Shown here: positions 17,235 to 28,368 of the stretch, one piece after another
How positions within the stretch are numbered: position 1 is the first letter of the stretch
Layout: each line of letters begins with the position of its first letter
Source of the DNA: Klebsormidium nitens
Lineage: Eukaryota > Streptophyta > Klebsormidiophyceae > Klebsormidiales > Klebsormidiaceae
Direction of reading: 5' to 3'
Assembly: GCA_000708835.1 (NCBI GenBank)
Contig: DF237059.1
Location: 67,588 to 131,587 of the forward strand
Length of the DNA: 64,000 nucleotides
Program-made: the position numbers and the translations under genes
The notes under the pieces: generated by a model
Told to the model about the DNA's origin: nothing
Databases searched by the model: none
Seen by the model: the letters and a program-made list of their open reading frames with translations, nothing else

Positions 17235-20200
17235 ATGGTGGACACGAGCCCGCCCAACGGCATGGCGGGCGGCTCAAACTCAGCACCCGATGAGGAGTCC
17301 GGTAGTTACACGCCACCCTCATCGTATCCCCCCGGCAATTCCTCAGAAGCCAGCGCTCATGAACCCGTCCTAGAAACTCTGCACAGCCCCGCAAAAGAGG
17401 CAGGGCCTCTTCTGATGCGACAGGGCTCCCAGATCGATCGGTCCCCTTCACTGGCATTAAGGATGCACAAGGGGCATGCGCGGACGTTGATTCTCTCGGG
17501 GTGGCAGTCGGGGGTGTTCGGATCCTGTTGCAACATGTCCAGTACGATCCTGGGGACGGGCATTCTGGCGCTGCCTCTGACGGGGGTGTGGCTGGGCCTC
17601 ATCCCGATGATTAGCATGCTCCTGATTCTGGCGGTCGCCAATGCTTATAGCTGCAGGTGATGAGATACCGCTTTGCATTGGGGGTTTTGTTCATGGCTTG
17701 GGTGTCAATGCACCACCCCACCAGCTCCGCTTTTGTTTTTCAGGACGATGCCCCACTTTATGGTAGCCTTCTTCAAGCTCCAATGATCCTTTTCCTGTCA
17801 AGGAAAGAAATGGGCTTATTCGTGGCTTGGTCTCGTTTAAGCACCAATCAGCTCATCTTGTTCGCTAGGACGATGCCCCACTTCAGGGCACTTCCAGCTT
17901 AGGCTAGATACTTTCCTTCTTGCATCAGGGAACAAAGTGCAGGTAAACATGTGGTTTCAAAGTTCTTGATGCTGGGGGTGGTATGAATGATCGTGCATGC
18001 AAGCGGTCCGGGCAATCTGAATCTGCAATGTCTGACCTGCCGCTTAAGGAGAATGTTTTTCTGTTTCGTTCCTGAATTCAAAGCTGAGCTTGGGCCCTTG
18101 CCAAGCTGCCAACTGATCAATGGAAGCCATCGCCGGCGTTAAGGGCAGTGACTCTTCTGGAAGGGCAGTACACAGAACTTGAGTGGTATCAAGTACTTGG
18201 ATCTGCCCAGGAGGTCGGGTGCTTGCACAGTTTCATCAGCATGCCAAACTTATTGATATGACTGGGCAATTTGGGTGCTTGCAGAGTTTCATCAGCATGC
18301 CAAACTTGTTGAGATGATGCACTTTCTTTCTCCAAGGACCAATGAGAAACCTGGGTCTATCTGAAAACCAGGCTTCAAATATCACCTCAACTGAAAGCCA
18401 GATTCGCCCCTGGCATGGCAACTGTTGTTGGCTTTCTCTATGCTTAAACGCTTTGTTCAGAAAGCTTGAATGTTGGGTTGAAACCAGTTGCAAACCTGGT
18501 CGCTGTGAACAAACCCCGGTCTTCAAATCACACAGGCAAACTCTGGCGCAGTGACCTGTGCAGGCACCCGCTTTCCGTGTGACGCCTATTAGCCATCTGT
18601 CAATTTCAGAGGAAATTCTTGAAAACTCTTGAGCGAAGCTCTGACTTTGTTGAAGACCACGGTCTTTAGCCATTTTTGCAGTGAAGGATGAGGTCCTGTT
18701 AGAGGCCGTCGAATCAAGCATTGAGCTTCTCAATAACCTGATTCTGCAGGCTCCTCCTGCTGGTGGGCACCTTAACCCGGCTACTACACCTTCAAGGACG
18801 CCACCGTGCGCGCAATCTCGAAACTGGAATTATGTGCGCTCGAGGAAGAGATGAAATTCAGATCCTCTCGAGACTCGTCTAGTTTAGAAACATTTTAACC
18901 TCCTGCTAACCCCTGGTTTTGCAGGCTGCTGCTGCTGGTCGGTGCCTTCACCCGCTCCTACATAATCGAGATCTCGAAACTGAAAACAAGCCGAGCAAGA
19001 GCAAACAAAAAACACCTCGTTCCTTCGAGAGAGTTTCTTAAATGGTTGAGAAACCTCTGTTTGTGCAGGCTCCTCCTGCTGGTCGGCGCCTTCACCCGCT
19101 CGTACACCTTCAAGGACGCCACCAAGCGCGCAATACAAATCTCGAAAAAGGGGGCGATACGAATGTTAAAAAACCCCTCGTTACACTCGAAAAAATACTG
19201 AACCCTGTCGCTATCCCTGGTTATGCAGGCTCCTCCTGCTGGTCGGCGCCTTCACCCGCTCCTACACCTTCGAGGACGCGACCGAGCGCGCCATGGGCCC
19301 GCGCACCCGCAGTTTCCTCGACGTCTGCATCTTCACCCGGAGCCTCATCGTCCTCGCGAGCATTCTCATCTTCACGAGCGACTTCCTCTTCTCCCTGGGC
19401 AACGCCCTGGTTCACTGGCTGGGTCTCGGGATAATCCTCGACAAAAACCTGCTGATCATAGTGGTTACCGCCCTGGTTATCTACCCGCTGGCCCTGATGC
19501 GCAGCATGAACTCGCTCGCGCTCTTCTCGTGCTTCAAGCTCGTCTGCCTGTGGCTCTTCGCCGCCGTCGTAGTGTACCTGTCGGTGGAGAACATGGCGGC
19601 CGGGAAGCAGGGTCAGTACAAGTGAGTTGATCCTCGTTTGTATATCTCTTCAATTGAGGTAAAGTAAGCTCTGGGTATTGTAAGCTCTTCTACCTTAACA
19701 CTAAAAACCTAACCCTCAAAATTACACGCTCCGCACCCGAACCCACTCTACCCCCCAAGCTAACCCCACCCGTCCCAGGCGCTTGGCTTTCTTCACCTAA
19801 AGCTTCGTTTACCTAAATTGAAGTGTTATCTCGTTTGTGATCCTCTTCCCCATATTTGCCCCTTGCCTTCCTATCTGAAACGCACCACGATGAAGGAGCC
19901 GAAGTCTTGTTGATCCGCTTCGTCGTGGAGAACATGGCAGCCGGGAGGCAGGCAAAGTTCCTGCTTTTCCGTCTTTGCACTCACAAACGCGTTCTCTTGT
20001 CGATGCAGGGTAGTAGCCTCCCCCTCGTGGCACTGGCTGCGTGCGCTTCCGATCGCGGCCTTCAGCTACCACAGCCACGTGAACCTGTTCCCCATCTACG
20101 CGGAGGTCAAGGCCGCAACGCTCCGCAAGGGCAGCCAGATGATTACGTCAGCCTACATCCTTTGCTCGATCCTGTTCATTCTGGTCGCCACCTTCGGCTA

Positions 20201-21379
20201 CCTCCAGTTCCCCGAGAGCACCTACGGCAACTTCCTGCGCAACTTCGATGACGTGATGGGTGACTTCAACGGGGACATCATCCACGTGCTGCGCGCGAGC
20301 TTCCTGGTCGTGACGGTGTTCACGTTCCCGATGCAGGTGAGGTAGTTTTTGAGGCGACATTCGAGTGGGTAGACGTGTTGAAGGTCGCCGGAAAGTCAGG
20401 TCGACTAGGTGGTGGGCTGGTTTTTCCACACTGCGTTGCTGACGTGGTAACTGGTGGTGAAACCACAAATCGAGACCAAATTGTAGACAAGCACGGAGCT
20501 GAATGTCGTTATTTGTTGCTCTCTCGAGATGAATTCAGGAAAGAGAAAGCCTCGATTCTGTTCGGTTGGATACCTGACACAGAAACGTCTTTTAAATATG
20601 GAAGATCGTACCACCGCTATTTGTGCCCATCCAGAAGGAGGGGGCTGGGTGAGCCACGTTTTTGACAATGAGCCCGCAACAGATTGCAAATTGCTTCCAT
20701 GATCGCCGTCTCGATCCTCATATCCTTTTTCGCCTTGCTCACTCGTGTGTGCCTCGACCGATCGCCTATGGTTTTCTGCCCGGCTTTTTTTGTTTCCTTT
20801 GAGCCCTTTCGTCCGCATTCGGAATCTTTCAAGCGGCTATCGATTTTCTTCTCAATCCGAGGCCCTTTCCTGTTTCGTTTCCCTCTTCTCCAACCTCGAG
20901 CCGAAGCTGTCGTCCCGTCCCTGCAGCTCTTCGCTGCCCGCATCGCGCTGCACGCCCTCGCATGGCCCCACCAAGAGAAGATGTCGGCATTCCAGTCGTT
21001 TGGCATCACGACGCTCATGACGGCCGGCGCGCTCCTCGTCAGCCTCGTCACGGACGACGTCGCTCTAGTTCTCGGGATCGGCGGGAGCATCTTCACGTCC
21101 TACATCTCCATGATCCTGCCGGCGCAGATCTACCTGCGCGTCCTGAACATGCGCGCGCAGAAGGACGGGGGTTTGCTCGACCCCTGCGACAGGTGGACCG
21201 ATAACGTGGACCTGGAGCGGTTAGTGAACGACGAAGCCGAGACGCAGGTCGCGTCCGCGTTCGAGATCGCAATGCGGCCCGAGCAAATAAAGTACGAAAT
21301 GGTTAAGGCGTCGGTGCTCCTGCTGACGGGGCTGGTGGTCGGGGTGGTCGGGTTCGGGGCAACGCTGTGGTTTAGATAA
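17235..21379 (+). CDS. Amino acid transporter, SLC38/AVT6-like (AAAP family)
   Basis: Four exons (17235-17656, 19229-19621, 20009-20336, 20927-21379) join in frame to 531 residues. A polar N-terminal tail of about 95 residues is followed by the AAAP helix-1 signature STILGTGILALPLTGVWLGLIP. Further hydrophobic segments follow, including ASILIFTSDFLF, NLLIIVVTALVIYPL, AYILCSILFILVATFGYL, LVTDDVALVLGIGGSIFTSYISMIL and the last helix ASVLLLTGLVVGVVGFGATLWF. Known relatives move neutral amino acids across vacuolar or plasma membranes, probably proton- or sodium-coupled; location here is unknown. The first intron (1572 bp) is odd: it holds three diverged copies of the exon 2 start with acceptors, and the second intron holds a copy of the exon 2 end. 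The start at 17235 was chosen for its context and because it leaves a typical soluble N-terminus. Confidence 0.9.
17686..17890 (+). repeat. 125-bp spaced duplication in transporter intron 1 with acceptor-like ends
   Basis: Two copies of aggacgatgccccactt start at 17744 and 17869. Each is preceded by a related block (ttcatggcttgg / ttcgtggcttgg) and by an AG that could serve as acceptor. The reading after splicing from exon 1 terminates within about 15 residues in both, so neither looks like a real coding exon. Confidence 0.7.
18226..18318 (+). repeat. Tandem duplication (about 56 bp) in transporter intron 1
   Basis: The unit gggtgcttgca(c/g)agtttc followed by atcagcatgccaaactt occurs twice in direct tandem, then diverges at ttattgatatg / ttgttgagatg. 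It carries no splice site resembling the flanking exons. Confidence 0.85.
18740..19240 (+). repeat. Array of four exon-2 start edges with acceptor sites
   Basis: The acceptor plus exon start, cag|GCTCCTCCTGCTGGT, occurs four times with exon-like starts at 18750, 18925, 19069 and 19229 (spacing 175, 144 and 160 bp). Only the last continues as an intact exon. Copy 1 is frameshifted after a few codons. Copy 2 is truncated after TRSY and then reads openly into copy 3. Copy 3 keeps TRSYTFKDATKRA before diverging. Copies 1-3 all continue into a shared tail, atctcgaaa, that is not part of the true exon, so the duplicated unit is an exon edge plus separate intronic sequence. Confidence 0.85.
19915..19956 (+). 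repeat. Diverged copy of transporter exon 2 3' edge
   Basis: The stretch gtggagaacatggc(a/g)gccggga at about 19925 repeats the end of exon 2 (about 19584). The copy reads VVENMAAGRQ where the exon reads SVENMAAGKQ. It lies in the following intron, 341 bp downstream. The GTGAGT donor is not preserved in the copy. Confidence 0.75.
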
Positions 21380-22479
21380 CCAGATTTTCCCTCCATGCGC
21401 GCACGCTTGCTGGTGTATGCTATAGACCGCATAGACTTCCGATATGAGTGTACTTATACGGTGAGGATCGCATATAAGCTTCGCATATATGACGGCTTTA
21501 TACTTGTACCCTACAAAATAGGTCTAGTATACATGCTCTGCAGGGCTGCTTTTGAGATAGATATGCTTTTGGTGTAGTATTGGAAATGCAGATAGATACA
21601 TTTTTCTGTGTCTGTATAAACTCCGGTCAGCCAGTTTGTTGAAGTGATTTTTAGCAAGGGTATGTTGACACTGCAACATGAGGTCTCGCTGAAGCTCTAT
21701 ATAACCATCCAACAATGCAAACCGCGCAGGCTTGCGTGCATATGCATGCAGGCACGTACCTCGGAATAAGACTGACTTTTAACGCCCGAAAATACAGTAG
21801 AGTACTTAAGCGCACCATCGTTATCCGTCAAAGAAAGGTTCAACTTTCACTTCAGTGTGAAGTGTATACATACATGCGCCACTGGTTGCCCAGTAGCTTA
21901 CTGCAAGTGACGGGCCGGGCCCGTCGGCGTACTGTACATATGTGCCTCTTGACTTAATTATTCCTATACAATATACGTGCTAACGTGGTACATGTGAGAA
22001 CTAGCTATAATTTCATCGATCCTTTTCAAACAGGGCTATAGAACTCGGAAAAATGTGGTGCGCTTAGTGATATTGACACACGTCAACTTCCGAGTCTGTT
22101 GCCCTAGGGAAAATTCTTTAGCCAGCATTCCCAGACTCGGGTTCAAACGATGTTCGTCTGAACTTGGGCAAGATACTGGCAAAATCGTACACCCAACCCA
22201 CAACGTTTGCTTGCATTGCTTCGATTACATGTTGCCCTTATGAACGCAATGCACTCGGAGCCTTGCAAACTACAACCAAATTGTTTACTACCTGATTCGT
22301 TTAGAGCTTCACATTGCATGACCAACTCAACGTCATGCAAAGCAACGGACTTCTGTACTGAGAAACTGAAAGCAAATCGCCAACAAACCGTTCGATAAAA
22401 CGTTCTCAACATACACAACTCAACCTAAACCTCAGATCTACCTACAAATGCTGCATAAATCAGACACAAGCCCAGCTCT
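21380..22479. other. Convergent intergenic region transporter / PSB33
   Basis: About 1.1 kb of AT-rich sequence between two convergent stop codons, presumably 3'UTRs. I see no recognisable gene, RNA or strong repeat. Confidence 0.5.
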
Positions 22480-25400
22480 CTACTTTGGCGTCAACTTGTA
22501 GATCTGCTCGAGGATTCCCAAACTTCCGAGAAATCCCTTCCCAGTAACAAGCTCTTGAACAAGGAGGAGCACAAACCCAACCTGCAATTTAATGCAGAGC
22601 AAGACTGAGATCAGCACCGACCAATGCTACAATGTATCTCCAAGTTCAAACTCAGCACGGAGGAAACCTGCCCTTGCTACTCACACAGAATACCCCGCGT
22701 GCATCTGCCACAAAGCTATCGAGCAGATGCCGCCGGAACGAGAATCAGCTTCGTGCTGTCCCCGAGGACATCTGATACCTTCCAACGGGCCCAACATGCG
22801 TAATACTGGCAATCGAAGGGTGTCGTACCTGAGCTGCTCTTCCGTTCAGGATCTCGTTCCTGGGGGTGAACCCGAACCCGCCCTGGGTCTCGTCGACTTG
22901 CATCTGCGGCTCGACAACATTGACTGCAAGCAGAAAACGAAACGCCGTTTAGGGGCCTGAGTCTGGTCTAATATGTTAGCGTGACGACGTCCAAGGCGCC
23001 TTTCTGCAGCAAAGATTTCGCCAGGAATCACATTCGCCCTGTCAAGAACGACAGCAGTAACTTGGATTCAAGCCCCAAATATGTAGTCCACTGGCAAGTG
23101 CGTCATTCTGCCTTGTGCTGTCCTTTTAAAAACAAACTCCTTTTCGACTCAGAGTTGGAGGGGAAGGAGGGGAAGCAATAAAGTCGGACCCTCCGGTCGA
23201 TTTGGTACAACTTCGTTCTGACAAGCGGACAAACAGATTTCTAGGATCATGTTTGTCTAGGATCAGATCAATCGCCAACTTGGCTCACCTTGCACGTCCC
23301 TCTGCCCTGCCGCCATGTCTCCAGTCTGCGAATCTGCACCGTCACAACATCGATACTTCAATTGACGGTGTGCAAGAAGTGAACAACTTTGCTGGCTGAC
23401 ATCGTCTCTATCGAAAGGGCACAGGAAGTGACCTTCTCATGATAAAAGCTAGCAGTTGACGTAACAAGTTCAACCTCCGTAACAAAAAAAACGCAGACCG
23501 ATCCTGTCAGTACTAGAAGTCCGATACAGACCAAAGACCCTTCCAAATCTCACAGACGCACACACGACTTACACCGAGCAACCTGCTGCAATTTTCAAGC
23601 CCTGTTGCATGCCGATTTCTAAGCTTAACCCCCTGATTATTTCTTAATAGCAATACCTCCATCTCTGGGCTCGAACTCGATTCATCCAGACCGACCATAT
23701 TGAACCCTTATGCCCCAGATTGAACCACATTCCCGATCTCGAAAAGGTACCTAGCACATCCTTCAGAAGAAGCTTTCACAGCAAGATTCGTTCCAGGGCT
23801 ACGAGCAGCCTGGTCACTTACTGTACAAAACCTCTGTGTAGCCACCGCCGGCTTCCCTCTGAAGGTCGATGAGGATGTTCTCGCCGTCCACCTTAACTGG
23901 GTAGGTGATCAAATTTCTAGTGGGGGAGGTCAAGAAGCGAAGGACGGGGTTCTTGGGGTACCTGCAGGGAATGTCAGGCTTATTTTCGATTTCACCTAGA
24001 AAGGATGGAAGTAGGATTTCTTGAAACAGGGACAATCATTTCGGTGCCTCTGAGAGGGGCGCGTACCCAACCTGCAAATAACAAGATTTGACTCCCTTTT
24101 TTGATGCAAATGGCTACTTCTAAAAGCTGCGAGATCAATTCTTGAGCAATCACCTGCCATGTAAGAGGTGTCCCATATTATCTACCCAGATTTTGTATCT
24201 CGAGGAGCCTCCGAAAAGTCGTCACTATTTGTAACATCCTTTCAAGCATACTTTGCCAAATGCAGGTTGAAAATCGACAGAAGCACTCTGCTTATGGGAG
24301 TGTCTACTTGTCGCAAAAAAATATCTCTCCAGAATAAGATGCACAATGCTTTTAGTGACCAGATTTTGCTCCGGACAAAATGTACAATCAAAGCAATGTC
24401 TTGACCAGATTTTGCTCCGGACAGTATGTACAATCAAAGCAATGTCTTGAAACAAAGCGAATTCCCCTCAAAAAAGTATGCAACCAATTGTAGTATTACT
24501 CTCAAGGGGAGCCCTTTGCTGGGCTATCAGAATGCAGGCTCCCCGCTGGCATGGACTGGCGCAATACACTGGACAACTGCTTGAGCTCCCAGCATTTCCA
24601 TTGCCCAACTGTGTAGACTCACCACTCCTTGATTTCGCCGGTTTTCAAGTCATACACAGTGTCCGTCCCGGGGCACACAATGCCACCTTCCTGGGTCAGC
24701 TTTGCATTGCTGAAGCCCTCGCTGTAGGCGCCCTCAGCAGGTGACCTGCTCTCGATAGCGCAGATCTCTGACTTGTACCAAAGAAGGAGAATGAGCTCGC
24801 CGTCCTGTCGGACCAGTCTCCGAGCGCCACGTGGCAGCGCCGTAATAGGCAGGACGGGAACCCAGTTCTCCTCTGCAAAGGACATGGATGTATGTTAAAG
24901 ACAAAATACATGTCACAGACTAATCCACGACGAGTTTTCAAATGTTACATTCTTGCTCCTCCAAGCTGGAGACAAGAACCGTCGGACATGCAGGAGATAA
25001 GAAAAATCATCAAGTGCCCAAGGATAGTTGAAGCTCTTAAAACGCAGATTACAAAGTCGTCAGCAAACGTAAGTATGTAGCTCATGGAGAATGCAGATTA
25101 CAAAGTCATCAGCAAACGTAGATATGATCCTCATTGAACAGCCGGCGCAATGATGCGGCACTTAAAAAGAAAGACGGGCAGGATTCAAGGCATTTGAATT
25201 TGTGGAACACACCTATCTGGCATTCCAAGTTCTGATTTTGGTTAGCAAACAAGCAACACAAACATGAAGATGCATGTGTACAAGGTAACCACGATGCCTC
25301 TTTTTGAATCCAATCACTAGATTTCAAGCACTAGCATACTGAATGATGGACCTGGGCATGGCTGCAAACCCTAATACCTGGCAAATGAGCAACCATCATT

Positions 25401-26141
25401 CAAGAGGACTGCATTCGGTCTTGACATTGACAGACCCCAAGAACTGCAAACTGTCCTTACGGGCGTACAGAAACCACTTTCCAAACTCGGAAGTAGATTT
25501 GTGCAGAATGCGAGCTATACGATCCACAAAAGTAAGCATGCACTAAAGTGTCCGGCACACAATCTGCAAATAAACCTGATGACAAAAGGCAGACCTGAGT
25601 TGCGTGAAGATAAGAAAAGAGCAGACACATACAGTAATGTAAGACCAAGGGTTCTCACTTTGACTCAAAAGTCAGCTCATGAAAAATTGAATCTCTGCAA
25701 AAAGTCAGCTCATGCAAAACTGAATCTTGCAGAGATCCGAGTTTTTTGACGTGGATCAATGTATGAGTAATGCAGGTAAGTTGTGAATGCCCATTCTCAA
25801 TGCATAATTCATAGCTAACCACAGGTTAGCCGTGGTGGCAGCCATGGTGGCAGCCAATGAAAGACACAGGGCAGGATCTCACCCTGTGCAGTGGATGCTT
25901 GCGACGCAGTGTCTGCGGTGGCCCTCACGGTCTGTGCGGTTTCGCCTTGCCTAGACTGGAGGTGGGTCACAACCTTTGGGGCAAAACACCTGGCATTGCT
26001 CACATGCCTGCCACTTGAAAGGTTGAGGGGCAGCTTTGCTGCCAGCACCTGCTTTGCTGGGACGCCTGCTGCGGCAGACTGCTGGCTCGAGATGGCACCA
26101 GCAACAGCGGAGCGCCCAGCGAGAGTTTGGGAAAGCGCCAT
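22480..26141 (-). CDS. PSB33: PSB33, Rieske-like thylakoid protein, chloroplast precursor
   Basis: Five exons (26141-25883, 24872-24623, 23961-23822, 22923-22829, 22581-22480) give 281 residues, near the length of land-plant PSB33. Exon 1 (MALSQTLAGRSAVAG...) is a serine/alanine-rich transit peptide. Exon 2 is the Rieske-fold region: NWVPVLPITALPRGARR, ILLLWYKSEICAIESRSPAEGAYSEG, KLTQEGGIVCPGTDTVYDL, TGEIKEW. The usual 2Fe-2S ligands are absent: the first site reads CAI rather than CxH and the second CPGTD rather than CxxH, so no Rieske cluster is expected. The C-terminus has GFGFTPRNEILNGRAA and a hydrophobic segment VGFVLLLVQELVTGKGFLG, probably one membrane helix. In land plants PSB33 supports photosystem II-LHCII organisation; that role here is by homology. 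Confidence 0.93.
24355..24452. repeat. 48-bp tandem duplication in PSB33 intron 2
   Basis: Two adjacent units contain gaccagattttgctccggac and then tgtacaatcaaagcaatgtc. They differ by a few bases (aaaa versus agta in the middle). They lie in the intron between exons 2 and 3. Confidence 0.9.
25044..25126. repeat. Spaced duplication in PSB33 intron 1
   Basis: The segment cagattacaaagtc(g/a)tcag followed by caaacgta occurs at about 25046 and 25091, roughly 45 bp apart. It does not resemble either flanking exon edge. Confidence 0.75.
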
Positions 26142-28368
26142 CTCTAAGTGCGGTACAGGTCCTTCTTGAAAGGCTGGAAATAGTGCCGGTGTTCGTCACG
26201 TTTGGGCTGCTGATGCCAAGCAAGCTGAACCTTGCGCCTCTGACGAAGCGGAAAACAGAGAAGACGGTGAAAATGTGGCGCCCAAAACAACCAACAAAAC
26301 CTGAGAAACGGGAGAAAGCAAAGGATGATCTGGGCACTCTGCGCAAGGAGCCCGAACAAGTCAATATGGCCCTTGGCATTTGCAGTTGACGGTGTTGGAT
26401 GGCCCACGTCAAACGGTAGGGAAAGATCGGCGGCCAAGATGCAGGCGCGTCAACGCCTTCACTACTGGCTTCAGGATCTGCAGATGTTCCGTCCGTTGCT
26501 CCGGTTCGACCGAGTCCCTGTCAAGACAGCGGAAAGTTGCTTGGCGCGGAACCGTTTATTCTTTAGGCTTGGGCCTCAGGCCAGGCTTGCAGGCTTTGGC
26601 CGCACTTCTTGCACTCCTTTCCCGCTTCGCACAGCATCAGGCATGGCAGATCTCTTCCTTTCGATCCGTCGAACTCTCGATGTGATAATTTAAGCAGTCG
26701 TTTGGATAGTTAAAGGTCCATGTTTTGTAAGGCCGCTCGCAACCCTTGTACAATGGAGGCACCGCCACACTTCGTGCTTTGTACTGCTCTTCACCGACGT
26801 ACTCTTGCAGCTTGTTAGGATCACGAGCCGTCCGTCCGACTAGCTTCGACATGTCCCTCGACTCGACCCTGTCGTCTGACTCTGATCAATCGTTGGAGCG
26901 GGCATTTCCATTCAATTGGTATCCATTCTGACCATTAGTATTTCACAAACATTGCAGATTTAGCAGACACGAACACGCTGACGTCGATTTGTCACTTCGA
27001 CACAATTTTAATCTGGCCTTACTTTTAAAGGCATTCTTGAAACTCGACGCCCTGATTGAGGACGTCAGAGTCTCGACGCTCTGTGCAGAAGAAAATGCAT
27101 AAATCCACACGCGAATCGAACTGTCGAAATTGAGCGAGGAAGTACAGTTGCTCCACATGTACACAGTCTGATTATGCAGAACTATTAGCATTATTTCGCT
27201 TTGTTCTACAAGACACCTGAGCGGTCAGGGGCTGAAGTGCGCCGGCCTTACTGGCCATATGACGACGCCGCTGCATGCTTGGTGAAAGAGCTGCCGAATT
27301 ACCTGAAAGCAGCTGCAGGCGTGTGCTGACTGTCAACTTCAAGCGTCTGACGAATTCCCAAACTTCGTATGGACCGCAATCAGCTTTGCATAGGAGATAT
27401 CAAGAGGATGAAGCCTTCAAAGTTTATCGCATATCTTTCATTTGCGGAACGATCGATTGCAGAATCCGACATACATCATGGAGATCTGCTGACGCCTTGC
27501 ACGTCCTTCAAAGTAAACGTTCATCATTGATGGTGCCTTTGGCACGCATGTTGGCAATCGCAGTTGGCTACGCCCATGGCATTTCGAGCTAGCCTTTTTA
27601 CAAGGCATCAACTGCTCGAGTCCTCATCCTTCCTGCGTGCTGCTATTGAATAATCACTCGAAGCCGAGTTCCTGATGTCATGCCAGGATGCGCTGTTGAA
27701 GACAAATAGACTGAAGAAGGCAATACCGCAAACATCCTTCTTTTCTCCTCAGCCTGTTCGAGATCCGCTGTCGACACCCGGTTATCTGGGGGCCGAGCAA
27801 AGACTGGCGGTTGAAAATCAATGTGCACACTGCAGTACGACTTGAGCTCAATCAGGCCAGCTAGCGCCCGGCACAAGAGAGAGATTACGACATCGGACTT
27901 CTGGAATGATGTCAGCAAGCAACCATCGACTGCACTTGATGCAGTCGAAGTGGATGTATTGAAAGTTCATCTCGGCACGTGAAGATGTCGGCACCGTCTG
28001 ACAACATCAACCGCCGCTCTAGAATATCCTGAGGCTGCCATGCCGGAGATCTTCACAGATGGAAGGGAGCAGAAAGGCTCTGAGGATAGACCAATGCGCT
28101 TCTGAGGACATGCTCACTGTCTGCTCAACGGCTCCCTTCCGGCCTTCCAGACTGGTGGAGTCAGGAGACGACGAGCTACATAATCCTAAACCCTGTTCAC
28201 CATTTTCATTCTCACAATCCTCATCTCGAGGATCCACTTTCCAGCCGCTCCCTGCTCCTGATCACCAAGCTCTCTCTCATCTTCTCCACCTCATTCAGTC
28301 GAGAAGCTGCGCTCGATCTCCTGGTCCATTTGATTGGATTTCTCGTTTCCAGCATTTCTGAAGGAGCG
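26142..28368. promoter_or_regulatory. Divergent intergenic region PSB33 / GH16 copy A
   Basis: About 2.2 kb between divergent start codons, expected to contain both promoters. Short open frames on both strands (for example 26325-26693 plus and 26637-26852 minus) have no recognisable domain and show no convincing exon structure. I see no tRNA or clear mobile element. Confidence 0.45.

Noticed and set aside
18750-19210. Transporter acceptor copies 1-3 as mutually exclusive alternative exons
   Set aside because: Each lacks the remainder of the exon and a proper donor, and each is frameshifted, truncated or stopped. They are treated as exon-edge copies and not as real exons.
26144-26693. Overlapping open frames on both strands upstream of PSB33
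   Set aside because: They have no recognisable domain, no consistent splice sites and low-complexity composition. They are best read as part of the divergent promoter region.
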